This document shows positions 38,701 to 47,900 of a DNA stretch of 64,000 nt, piece after piece (positions within the stretch are counted from its first letter, which is position 1; the number at the start of each line of letters is the position of its first letter). This DNA is from Cheilinus undulatus (taxonomy: Eukaryota > Chordata > Actinopteri > Labriformes > Labridae). The notes under the pieces were generated by a model. The model worked only from the letters and a program-made list of their open reading frames with translations, made no database searches and was not told the origin of the DNA. The position numbers were made by a program, and so were the translations under genes. Location of the stretch: contig NC_054873.1 of NCBI RefSeq assembly GCF_018320785.1, positions 23,650,196 to 23,714,195 of the forward strand, read 5' to 3'.

Positions 38701-39077
38701 TTTCTCTGCTCGTCTTCTCTCTGTTTGTGGTCTACAGGCACCGTGACCACATGAAGTCCATACTAAAGGAAGGAGAATGCCCCAACATGCAGCAGATGAA
38801 GCCCAGAATAGTGGGAGGGAAACCAGCTGAGAACTTGCCGTTAAATGGCAGCACAGTCACAGCATCGGTGTCAGACCACAAGGGCTACCAGACCCTTAAT
38901 GACAACTACATCTGCAGCACTCCACCACACGAGTGCTCGTCGCCCGACAATAGCAAGAGTTTCTCCGAGTCAGAAAAGAGGCCTCTGAACTTGAGAGAGA
39001 GCCATGTAGAGATCTCTCCCACATGCCCACGGCCACGAGTCAGACTGGGCTCTGAGATTAAAGACTCGATAGTGTGA
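8767..39077 (+). CDS. sema4b: Semaphorin-4B, class 4 transmembrane semaphorin (14 coding exons)
   Basis: Coding exons: 8767-8884, 27172-27332, 27519-27581, 28142-28240, 30139-30250, 30470-30586, 30875-31032, 35026-35207, 36543-36693, 36878-37088, 37193-37308, 37723-37880, 38020-38111, 38302-39077. Joined they give 2514 nt, or 837 residues, close to human SEMA4B, with the frame kept at every junction. Residues 1 to about 27 form a signal peptide (hydrophobic [12 protein letters not shown]). The Sema beta-propeller spans roughly 40-496 ([32 protein letters not shown]). A PSI cysteine module covers about 514-560 (DPYCAW). An Ig-like segment covers about 584-657. The transmembrane helix is near 703-724, followed by a 113-residue tail. 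The end [18 protein letters not shown] of the human protein is matched by [15 protein letters not shown], which is why I call 4B rather than 4D or 4G. The final DSIV fits a class I PDZ ligand. Class 4 semaphorins act at the cell surface through plexins in axon guidance and cell contact. All introns are GT-AG except the one after 27581 (GC-AG). Start codon chosen because it precedes the signal peptide and has a purine at -3. Confidence 0.93.
8885..13871. other. sema4b intron 1, first part: no gene seen
   Basis: Start of the 18.3-kb intron between the signal-peptide exon and the first Sema-domain exon. No internal exon could be supported. At 11390-11490 a TATA-like run (CTATATATACG) sits beside a C-rich tract, which could be an internal promoter, but there is no further evidence. 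A 16-bp poly(A) run lies near 12984. Confidence 0.45.
13872..14427. mobile_element. MITE with TTTAAAGCT inverted ends and CCAAT-rich interior
   Basis: The ends TTTAAAGCTCGAGTATGTAA (13872) and the reverse complement of CGCTTACTACAGCTTTAAA (to 14427) form matching terminal repeats of a type common in fish genomes. The interior is GC-richer than the surrounding intron. It carries a CCAAT box (14204-14208) and two inverted ones (14230-14234, 14255-14259). No coding capacity. Family assignment is uncertain. Confidence 0.65.
14428..15556. other. sema4b intron 1 sequence with no recognised feature
   Basis: Open frames at 14594-14818 and 14837-15070 have no domain and no splice context. I see nothing else that can be supported. 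Confidence 0.4.
15557..16134. mobile_element. hAT-like non-autonomous element (TAGGGCTGGGTATTG ends)
   Basis: The left end TAGGGCTGGGTATTG and the right end TTTTTACCCAGTCCTA are inverted copies, the style of many fish hAT-type MITEs. A (TTTGA)n run lies at about 15630-15653 inside. No clear 8-bp target duplication was found. There is no transposase frame. Confidence 0.6.
16135..17640. other. sema4b intron 1 sequence with no recognised feature
   Basis: AT-rich intron DNA. Short open frames at 16588-16806 and 17045-17257 show no family signature and lack coding neighbours. Confidence 0.4.
17641..18130 (-). repeat. Dispersed repeat related to a common teleost 'GGACA...GAAATTCCCT' family
   Basis: Read on the minus strand, the segment has phrases such as GTGGACACGTGCAGATTTTG followed by GAGAAATTCCCT, and the plus strand has a TTTGACCCCCAA-type tail near 18115. 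Both are typical of a dispersed teleost repeat. It holds a 137-codon open frame (17644-18057 minus), but that frame has no domain I recognise and is better explained as chance openness in a repeat. Family identity is from memory and uncertain. Confidence 0.35.
18131..19634. other. sema4b intron 1 sequence with no recognised feature
   Basis: Several overlapping short frames on both strands around 18827-19067 cancel one another as coding evidence. Nothing else is supported. Confidence 0.4.
19635..19680. repeat. 19-bp inverted repeat (hairpin) with an 8-nt loop
   Basis: ATTGTGCAGCCCTGCCTGT (19635-19653) is followed after ACTTAGAA by its reverse complement ACAGGTAGGGCTGCACAAT (19662-19680), with one mismatch. 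The right arm starts the TAGGGCTGC end of a hAT-like repeat, so the hairpin may be the junction of two repeat ends in opposite orientation. Confidence 0.85.
19667..21875. mobile_element. Possible composite hAT-like repeat block with a nested insertion
   Basis: The block starts TAGGGCTGCACAATAAATC and ends AATCGTTCAGCCCTA, an inverted pair typical of fish hAT-type repeats. A second element at 20423-21051 sits inside it. Flanking 8-mers do not match (GAAACAGG against GTGAAGAC), so the two ends may belong to different insertions. The open frame 20167-20361 may be a relic of element coding sequence but shows no motif that I recognise. Confidence 0.4.
20423..21051. mobile_element. Non-autonomous hAT element with a perfect 8-bp target duplication
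   Basis: The 629-bp element starts CAGGCCTATTCAATTAG and ends AATTGAAAAGCCCTG, which are inverted copies. It is flanked on both sides by the identical 8-mer CTGTAAAC (20415-20422 and 21052-21059), the duplication length expected of hAT transposases. Subterminal GGCCC motifs occur at both ends. No transposase frame is present. Confidence 0.9.
21876..23630. other. sema4b intron 1 sequence with no recognised feature
   Basis: Mixed intron DNA. Frames such as 22167-22412 minus have no family signature. Nothing further is supported. Confidence 0.4.
23631..24077. mobile_element. hAT-like non-autonomous element (TAGGGCTGAACGATT ends)
   Basis: The left end TAGGGCTGAACGATTTTGG and the right end ATTAATGGCCCAGCCCTT form imperfect inverted repeats. 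The flanking 8-mers CTGGAGGG (23623-23630) and GTGGAGCG (24078-24085) agree at six of eight positions, as in an aged hAT target duplication. The interior repeats an AGGGCTGAACAATT motif near 23730, which may mark an internal second copy end. Confidence 0.6.
24078..27171. other. Distal sema4b intron 1: no gene seen
   Basis: About 3 kb leading to the acceptor TTTTCTGTCTAG at 27171. No supported exon. The frame 25163-25393 lies in a locally GC-richer segment but shows no domain and no splice pairing, so I do not call it. Confidence 0.4.
27582..28141 (+). other. sema4b: sema4b GC-AG intron
   Basis: The exon ends GACCCGAAG and the intron opens GCGAGT instead of GT, closing TTTTTCAAACAG. Only this site keeps the reading frame: KGKDPK joins TDCFNYIK, matching the length and sequence of human SEMA4B (KGKDPQ-RDCQNYIK, from memory). 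The nearest GT (27586-27587) would shift the frame. Confidence 0.75.
28383..28900 (+). repeat. Degenerate tandem G/T-rich repeat in a sema4b intron
   Basis: Variants of GGAAATTTGG and GGGAATTTG recur every 20-30 bp through the stretch with a strong strand bias (G and T rich, C poor). It looks like an old minisatellite or satellite fragment rather than unique sequence. The in-frame repetition explains the open frame 28383-28631, whose residues repeat glycine and phenylalanine. It follows exon 28142-28240. Confidence 0.6.
28901..30138. other. sema4b intron sequence with no recognised feature
   Basis: Holds a 132-codon frame at 29369-29767 that lies wholly within the intron, lacks domains and overlaps frames on the other strand, so it is not called. 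The intron ends CCCCCCTCAG at 30138. Confidence 0.4.
31896..33092 (+). mobile_element. Full-length but decayed Tc1-like transposon in a sema4b intron
   Basis: The ends are a run of C (31896-31907) and a run of G (33080-33092), each flanked by TA. Similar sequence continues inward (TTTCCTAAGTGCTGG left; CTTAGGAAAAGCTGAC on the right strand), giving degenerate terminal inverted repeats. Between them lies a transposase pseudogene in the plus direction. Size, about 1.2 kb, is normal for Tc1 elements. It sits between sema4b exons 30875-31032 and 35026-35207. Confidence 0.8.
32249..32925 (+). pseudogene. Decayed Tc1-like transposase
   Basis: Conceptual translation across several frames and stops shows Tc1-family features in order: an N-terminal [16 protein letters not shown], a middle stretch [13 protein letters not shown], and a C-terminal part with a QSLDLNSRPKS segment corresponding to the family's usual QSPDLNPIE motif. 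Multiple stops and frameshifts mean that it is dead. Confidence 0.75.
33093..35025. other. sema4b intron sequence with no recognised feature
   Basis: Remainder of the intron before exon 35026-35207. The frame 33870-34106 has no domain. The long frame starting at 34831 is the exon read back into intron sequence. Confidence 0.4.
35708..35737. repeat. (C)10(A)20 homopolymer pair
   Basis: Ten C followed by twenty A. It sits just before a possible LTR start and is prone to sequencing error and length variation. Confidence 0.85.
35750..36338 (+). mobile_element. Possible solo or 5' LTR of an LTR retrotransposon
   Basis: The segment is distinctly richer in G and C than its intron. It starts TGTCACGGCC, a typical start of fish gypsy-type LTRs, and is followed at 36339 by TGGCACCCCGAC, which resembles a tRNA primer-binding site. 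Against the call: the LTR end is not a clean CA, no flanking duplication is clear, and no gag or pol sequence follows. No viral protein is encoded here. Confidence 0.35.
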
Positions 39078-41460
39078 AACAGGCTCCATGTAATGTGGAG
39101 TGACTCATTTTAAACTGAAGGGAAAGAGTGCACTTGCTGAGGAAGACAAAAGCCTATAAGAGAGGAAACTGAGGAACACCAGACTCTAAATGGAGAGATA
39201 TTTCATTACACAGATTTGCACTTTTTTTTGTTCTGTCCCTGTGGTCCATGTACATTTCTTTTTATGTTCCTCTCACTCCCTCTTAATCGAGTGCATTCAA
39301 AGCACACAGAAGATCCAATTTGCCTTCAGACTTTTTCACGCACGGCTCACGAGAATGTATCAAGCGTAGGGTGTAGGTGTCCAGACCACAGTTTAGTGGT
39401 TGAATTTCACAGCCAACCAGTCCGTCCATAAAATCTACTGGCAATGCTTTGAAAGTTAGTGTGAGATTCAAACCTGTTCCCCCTCTGTCATATGGTAAGA
39501 GCCTACCCATCGCTGAGGCTATGCACTATGTACTGTTTTGTAGCAAAGTAAACACTCACACCAGAATATACAAAACATCCAGTGACAGGTAAGACAAAAA
39601 AAGTGTCCTGTCATAGATTTTATAGATAGCCTGTGTGCATTCACAGATATATATATATATACTCATTGTTTAAGCTTAAATATAACACAGCAACAAAGAA
39701 TGATAAGAGAATAAAGTAAAAAGAACACATCACCTCAGTGGAAATGTTGCAGAAACTCTTACCACTTCAGTCACAATACACCAAAAATCTTGTGTACGTA
39801 TATACAAAGACAGGCTATTTTTTCTATGATTATTGGTATTATTAGCTGGTACGGATATTCCTCCGGAGGCCCGACTTTCTACAGGGTTTTCTGTCACCAA
39901 ATGTAAAGGGAAAAATCTCATTCCAGGTATTCTCATTAGATAGGCAGTCTATGCAAAGCAAACAATGTGAAGAGGTCAACACCATGACAGCCTCTCCTTG
40001 AGACAGAGTTAGCTTAGAGATGTTTGTTTAGGATTGGCAGCACACCCATGCACACATACTGCTCATCACAGTAACTCTACGTATGCAACAGATTTTAGCC
40101 ATTTTTGGGGTGTTATAGGGAGGAAGATAGAGACATTTGTCGTTGTCATTCATTAAGGTGTCATACTGTATAATCATCACGGTTTTTAAAGGGAAGTATA
40201 ATATTTCAATACTGCACCTACTCATAATAATCATAATTTGACACAAATAACACATATAGAATCAGCTTTATTAAGAATATTAATTGATGAAGTCAAAGGT
40301 AGAGATACCCTCCGTTTGGTTACATGGTCTTAAAGTCAACCACAAAGGCAATAATAATCATTCCCATCCTGCATTGAAACATCATCTTGACTAGCCATCT
40401 CATTGTTCAGAAATAGTAACTTGATTGCATACAATACTTTGTAAGTCTTATATGAGTGTGACTCTAGTGTTGTAATGCAGCCTGTAAAATTGAAAAATCA
40501 CAAAAAGGCAGGAAGGCATTCTTGCTTGACTCAGAAAGCATTGGATTTGCACATGATGCTGAAAAGCCTTAGTATAATGCAGGTTCTGGATTTGATAAGA
40601 AACCTGCCTTGAGGTAAATGAATAATGCCTTCTGAAATAATAATCAAGAGATGTGCCTCTTGGGATTATAAAACCAACCAGGTAGTACTGCTGTCGAGTC
40701 AAATGCTATACTTCAGGTGTGACAGGGCTGCTTGTGCTCAGAAACAGGAATGAAAACATGGAAAACATGTAACTGAATACTGTCAAGATTGTACAGTATG
40801 TGCTCATGGCGTGTTTTATTTTATCTTATGTTATGGCGGCTTCAGCATCTGTCAGGGATGTGATTTTATTCTAAAACTGTAGCACATAAATAACCACTGG
40901 TTGATTTGTTTTTTTTCCGAGTATTGAATTAATGAGTATTACTTTACATTTCTTTTAAGTGGCACTGCAAAAATGACGTGAATTTTCAAGACTGGTCAGC
41001 TATAATCAATCACACGTCATGACAGACTCATGCTCCGACTGTTATTAAAAACAAACAAATGGCAGCTTTTGTGAAGTGGCTCTCATCCGAACAATACTCA
41101 ATTGACATGCAGAACAAATATTTAGTGGCATTGATTATTAGTCAAATTTGTGCAGGTACTGCTTTTATTTGAATACAAGCCGAAATAATAACGCCACAGT
41201 GAAAGTATTGTCGTCTGCTCTATCTTAATAAACCACTGTAGTCTGGCCTTCTGTTTGTGACAGTACAAGTTGCTCGGACTCTTATCAACATGTATTGTAA
41301 GTAAAAGTTTTTATGTAAAATTGTTTTGTAAATTCAGCTGCCAATGTAAAAAATATTATGAAATGTATTTTTTGTATCATACATCACTACTGTTTTTCTT
41401 TTTTGTATTGTATATAAAAAGCACTTTATTTTAATTTTTCAAATAAAGATCAAATGAATA
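39078..41460 (+). other. sema4b: sema4b 3' UTR
   Basis: Runs from the TGA at 39075-39077 to the AATAAA at 41442-41447. It is AT-rich with several ATTTA-like motifs and a short (AT)n run at about 39647-39661. Frames on both strands in this stretch have no domain. Length of about 2.4 kb is ordinary for a guidance gene. An earlier poly(A) site is possible. Confidence 0.7.
41442..41447 (+). terminator. sema4b: sema4b polyadenylation signal
   Basis: AATAAA within CAAATAAAGATCAAATG, followed by a T-rich stretch (AATTTTCTATTTG, then TGTTCTTTATTGTC) expected downstream of cleavage. It is the last good hexamer before the rasef promoter region. Confidence 0.7.
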
Positions 41461-41779
41461 ATTTTCTATTTGAAAAGCTCATAATGTTCTTTATTGTCAT
41501 GCAAAAACAGTCTAAATGTTTGGCCAAAATGTTGAGATTTAGAGGCTTTTATTAGCACTATTTCGATTTAATCGTTCTGGGAGGAGTCAGTCAACCTCTG
41601 CAAAGGGGAACAAGAGGAGTGACTGATAAAACTGTCACATGCACACACCTTAAAGGCAAATAGAGACTCTTGCGTATCTGTTGTATTTAACACACATGAA
41701 TGGATGACATCCCTTCTAGATTAAACCAAATAATAAGAAACGTCGGTTGCTGCAGCAGCAGGTAGGAAGTGGCACATTG

Positions 41780-41968
41780 GGTCCACACATTCGGACGATA
41801 CCCGCCTACATGGAGACCTGGACCAATAAGCGTCTTTTAGTACCTATGTGAGACTTTAATTGACAGTTTAGTGGAGGCTTTTATTTTAGTGGACTGGCGG
41901 CCAGAGGCTGGTGCGGGGGTTTTAACGTCGGATTTTACAACCTTTGAATTAGTTTTTAACATTTTACT
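41780..41968 (+). promoter_or_regulatory. rasef: Probable rasef promoter and 5' UTR
   Basis: Only about 520 bp separate the sema4b poly(A) signal from the rasef start codon, so the core promoter should be here. A CCAAT box lies at 41823-41827 and an AT-rich TTTTATTTTAG block near 41880. GC content rises towards the ATG. No upstream ATG was noticed near the start codon. Start site not determinable by eye. Confidence 0.4.
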
Positions 41969-44900
41969 ATGGACAGACCGAGTCTCCGCAGACTATTTTC
42001 TGCTTGTGATGTGAACAAGTCCGGTAGAATCGAGTACGAGGACTTTACAGTAGTCTGCCAGGAGCTCAACGTCCCCGACGGGGAAATACAAACTCTGTTC
42101 GACAAGTTCGACGCGGACAAAGACGGATTCATCACCTACAGCAAGTTTTCTTCCAGGTTTCAGGAGGTTTCAGAGACTCTTAACCTGGCGTCCCTCGACG
42201 TCGTCGGGTCGACATGTTATCCAAACAGTCCTTGGGGAGAGTTTTTGAGCAGGATAGATGCGGAGTCTGTTATCTCTGAAAGGTAATATAACATCCGGCT
42301 GCTCATTCAGTGTTGACAGGATTCAGCTAGCCAGCGGCTATTGCGGCTCCTGGAACGTTATTTACGTCATTTAACCTTACCTTACGTCAACGGCTGCGCT
42401 TTTAACAAATTTCCAGCTGGATTTTTTTTACATTAGGGACTACAGAAAATAAAAGCTACATGGCTTTTCATATTAGCTACACAGGCGGAGTAACTGTTAT
42501 CTCACCAGGAGTGGAAAGTAATTAGATTTCTTCAAATTACTGTTGTTGAGTAGTGTGTTTGGGTACCTGTACTTTTTTGAGTACATTTTGAAACTAGTAC
42601 TAAGTACAGTACTCAAAAACCTGAGTGTTGAAATCTCGGGGTTAAATATTTCCACTGGTGGATTGTTGTTTTTAAAGTGAGACACATTTGCACCATGAGT
42701 GAAGTTATTCACCAAGTTAGACTTTTCACCTGTGACTTGAAGTGCTCCTAGGACGTGTAGTGTGTTAGTATGCATTGCCTTGCAATGAGGTTGAATTTCT
42801 GCTTTGTTCCTTGCCACAGATTTTCAAGAGTTATTGCAGCTCTATCATATTGCACATTAATTGACACTCAGAAGTTTAACTACATGTAGTTGACTGATAA
42901 AGACACTTTTAAAAGTGTTATATGAGTTTAATGAACACTGGCAATTTTGCTGTGTATTTTACTATATTATGGGGTGGGACTTTACCTGAACAACTAGTTG
43001 GAGATCTATTCTTTTGATGTTTTTACCAATAAGAATAGATCAAATATTTATGTACAATTCCCCAGCAGCTACTCCAAACTTTAAAGTAGATTCTTTACTT
43101 TTACTTCTACTTAATTAGATTTAAACTAGAGTAACTATATTTTTACTAAGGTAAAATGGTTGTATGTTTTTATTTCAACTCTATTAAACGTAAACTTATT
43201 TAAGCCATGACTTTGCACTATACACACTTATTAAATTACAGGTAGATACATTTTATTTAGCAAACAATGACCTGTTTGTAAAGCAAGTGTGAATAATACA
43301 CTCAAAAATTCTGTTTTAAGGTTCACTCTCTGGCGTTGCTTTCTTATGATAAGGTCTTTTTTATCATGGAGATAGTTCAGTGTTCACAATGTGCCCCGAT
43401 TTCCTGTTTCCATGTGCTGCTGCCATGACAAATAAGAAAAGTCCATTCCTAGAGGAAGGCAGTAAGATTCCTATGAAAGGACCTGGTGGGTAAACAATGA
43501 GCCAAGATTTTTGTTTATTTTTATTCTTTAACTGCTGTTAGGCTTGAAAAAGTTACCTTTAGTTCAACTGAGGTAGTCAGAGTATTAAATAGGTAGACCT
43601 CTCATTTATTTTAGCAGTAATACAAATGCCATCCTCTCCAATAATAGAGTTGGATCGAGTATTTGCCATGAAAAGAGGATGTATTGCTGGTCTGTTTTTC
43701 CTTAGACTGCAATAGTTTAGGCTGCTTTACTAAAGGCTAAATCTCAATGTTAAGGGTCTTTTTGAGTTCATTTAAGGAGAACATAATGGAGAGAGGAACT
43801 ACAGAAAAGGACATGGTCTAAAGCCATATTCATATGCTTAAGCAGCCTAGACTGTGAAAACCCAAAGTATTTAATCATGAGAGGTTAAACTAATTTTGAA
43901 TTCATTGCAGTAACAGAGCTACATGTCAGTTAATTAACAAATTCAAGATTTCATATGGAGCAAGTTAAAGTATTTGTAAAACATTTTAAACTTTACATTT
44001 TGGGGGTGCATATTTTTTTTCTCCAAGTGTTTTACAGATCTCTACACACTAGGTAGGGAGACGGCCTTGTTCGTTAATTTTTTTCAGGTTTTATATCCTA
44101 CTTCAGTCAACGTTAAGTCTACCAGTTGATAAATGAGATGTGCACACATCAACCTGTGGCTGAGCCAAGCATGTGATGCTAATGATGATCCTAAAACACA
44201 CAATCATATTATTTGCTTTATAAAAGGGTGTCACTGTCTCAGTATTTAGTGCCAAGTTTCAGCAAAATTGACTTTAGCACACTGCATGTACATATTTAAA
44301 CTGAATAAAGCCTTTTGTTATTTGATTCTGCTACGAGGAGTAGGACATGTACTCTGCATATAGTTCACATATAATGAGCATAGACATTACATAGACTATG
44401 CTGAAAGACTGGTTTGAATGGTTTTACATGAATTAATTTGATTAATATTAACCTATGAGCATATGAGGGGTGACATTGGAAAGATGGACTTTGACTTGAG
44501 TATGACCACTTACTTGTACATTACTGGTGATAACTGTTTGTTCTCCTTCCTCAGTCTGAAGGAGCAGCTGGCCGAGCTTTACCAGGCCATTCACACCTCT
44601 GCAAACATGACTGTGCTGCAACAGTATGAGGAAATCATCCACTCTCTGATCAGTCAAAGTCTGGACAGCAAGCTAGCATGTGAACAGCTGGAGACAAGCT
44701 TAAAGCGGTAAATATAAACCTCAGCCTTTCCTACAGTGGGCTACTAAAGATGAGATCCTGACCTGGGAGTTAAAAATGATTGAAAGACAGTGTTTTAGGG
44801 TCATTACTTTAACAATCAAGCACAAAACAAAGATATTAGGAAGACAGGCAGCCAACTAAATGTGACTGAAATGTGCTTAGAAAGTATTTATTAAAGTATA

Positions 44901-47900
44901 AGAAAATCTTAAGTGAATATGAAAAATAATCATCAGTTGTGGAGGTATTTTAATGCTCTGAAAGGTCTTGAAACCAGAACGTTTGTAGGCTTGCAGTTGT
45001 GGACTGCTGCCCTCTTGTGGATGTTAGCCCTACAGACAGCAGATGCACCCAGACAAAGACCCCAGTATCAGCTGAGACTGACAAAGCTATTTTGTATTTT
45101 AATGCACGTTCAACATACAAAATAACATTTTCATTTACAAATGTAATCCAGTATTTACTTAACTTTTTTTCTAACCAGTTTGATGAATTTTTCATCAGCT
45201 GTTGAGGTGTGCATTTCTTTTAAGGTTAATCAGTAGGTTAATCTAGGTTAATCAAGCTCTTATACACCCTCAGAAACAGTTTACATTTTTGTGAATTTGT
45301 GTCATGAAGGATTATATTCATTAAATTAGCTGTTTGGCCCTTTGGATTGTGCTGTCAGTAAGCTCACTGGTAACTGAGTTGAGATAAAAGAAATCTGAAT
45401 AACATTAAAGTTTCTCTGTGATTTTAAAAGGCCTCAGCTATGGCCAGGAGAGGTAGTAAGTTTTCTGTTGTCTGGGCCTGTGAGGGGCCACATGGTAGGG
45501 TAGATAGCATCTGCTTTGCCACTACTTGGAGCTTTCATGTGCAGAGCCTGTCTCTGTTTAATGTGGCGATGCTGTGGCAACCATGTTGTAGTCAATGTAA
45601 CTTATTACTATCACATAGGGGCATAATGGAGATTAGGGGTCTTTTCACTAAGTGATTATCCCTGCATTATAGCACAGGTATCTTGTTTATTTCAGATTTC
45701 ATCCATACTTGGGTTGGGAAAATGTTCAACACTTAGATGCTGTTCTATGTCATATGGTTTGAAACTTGGAGTTTGTCAGCCATATTTTATATTTATTTAT
45801 ATGCCAATATATTTGAACGACTCAGACCAGTGGCTTCACACCATTTTTATCTAACAAAAGTTGAGCACCCCCCCACCAGGACCCTCCTGAAATAGAGATA
45901 CCTTGCTGTCAGAAAAAAGGTGTTTTCATACATAAGTTCCAACTAAAAAGGTTTACACACTTTCCTACCAAAAGGCCTTTGGATAAACTATCCAGTCAGC
46001 GCTTTATTATGATTCCATTAAATCTAACTTTGACAACCTCAGAGCAGGAGAGCTCAGAGGCGCTCAAGGCTCAGAACCAGTGATTTAAATTGGGTGTGGG
46101 GCTGTGCCTGCATGATTACTCATTTAAAGGTGCTTCATTTAAACATCTCATTGCCACGATATTTCAAGGATGCAATTAGGAAAACTTCTTTTATAAATAT
46201 TCACTTTGACTTAAAGATGAATTAACTTAAATTGGGTGGTCAAAGTCAAAATGTGGAGAGAACTTGCAAAGCAATTTATGACATTAGTTTAAGAATTCAT
46301 GTGGTATTAGTGATAAAATGCACACAAATGTCAGTCATGAATGATGAGACTGTATTGCTGTTCACTCAGATGTAACTCATACTTTGACATCATGATTTCC
46401 TAGACATTAAAACACTGTTCTGGTAGTTATTAAAATCAACATCATAAACATAAGAGGAAATCATAATGATTTCGCATATTTGGTCAGATCCTGTAGTGGT
46501 GATACTAAAGGATGCCCACCTTAAAGCTGTGGTGATTGTTCAGATGTTTTTGCACCCATCTTGAAGTTGTGTGAAACATCAGGGTGTACAAACATGTAGC
46601 TTCTTTGCAGCTACATTGTTCTAAATCTCTGTTCAGTGAAATCGCTACACTGTTCCTTTAAAAATCACTTTAGTTGACCTAGCAGTCAAACCCAAACAAG
46701 AAGTTGTCTGTCTTTGTTTCTCATTGAACTGACATGTTCAGTGACATACTGCAGAGCAGGAACAACAGAAAACGACAACGTTTTATTGTGTACCCTGAAT
46801 GTCCTCAGGAAAAACAGTGGGCTCTCTGACTTTCTAAAAAGGGTTTTAGTGTTGTTAGTCCGAATCTGTTTTTTATTGATTTGAACCAAAATGTGATGCA
46901 TGAGTCTACCCTTTTCATTTCCTCTCCCTGGATGAAAACCAGGACAGGGAGCCTGCTGTTCCTCTCCACCACAGACTCATTGGTTCTACTGAAATTGAGC
47001 TTCAGGTGATTATCATTGCACCATGTGATGCAGCGCTCTATCGGTCCTTTGTTCTCTTCTTTGAGGTAGTTAATAAGTGAAGACAGCCTGTTTCTCACAA
47101 GGAATTAGTCATTTGAATTATAGATTTTAATGGAATACTTTAACCATTTAGTACGTACTTTGTATTCTATGAGTCTGGACTTTTGGGTTGTAAACTAAAA
47201 CATGATGAATTGGTGGAGGTGTAGTCAGTTTATATACCACTACTACAACAACAACAACTAATGACAAGGACAACAACAATTATAATAATTATAATAACTA
47301 GGGCTGCAAGCAGCACTGAAGGGCTCTTGCACCCTGGTACATGCAACTAGTTTGCATAGTGTAAAATAGTAGGGATGTAACGGTATCAAAATCTCACAGT
47401 ACGGTAATACCTCAGTGACAAGTCCACGGTACGGTATTTACTGCAGTATAAAAAACACTCAGAACAACAGATTAAGACTTTTAAAAAAATGACATTGGCT
47501 TTTATTAATCAATTGCACTTTAAATATAACATTATTTGTAAAAAATGTGCCGTAGGTGTGCATAGTCTTAAAAATGATTAAACATTTTAAAAGCTCTGTT
47601 AACAAGCTGTAGATCTTCGCTAATATATTCACCTATACTAGTACTCCTTGTGATCTGTTGAGCCCTTGCGCTGTCATGGGGAAGTGGGACTGTGAACCCT
47701 TCTGGATTTTGCTTCTCAGATCTTCAGCAATCTTTTCAGGATGATGATGATTTATCAAGTTGCTCCTCATGTTACTTGTATTCCCCATGAAGTGCGTCAC
47801 TCCGGCCTGGCAGTGTCTACATACTGCCTTTTGTTTGCCTGTCACTTTTTCTCCTTACTCATTTCTTGACACCAGGAAACCAAAATGTTTCCACACGTCA

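Noticed and set aside
38319..39077. Independent 252-codon gene
   Set aside because: It is the final sema4b exon read from an internal GTG; the real exon begins at the acceptor 38300-38301.
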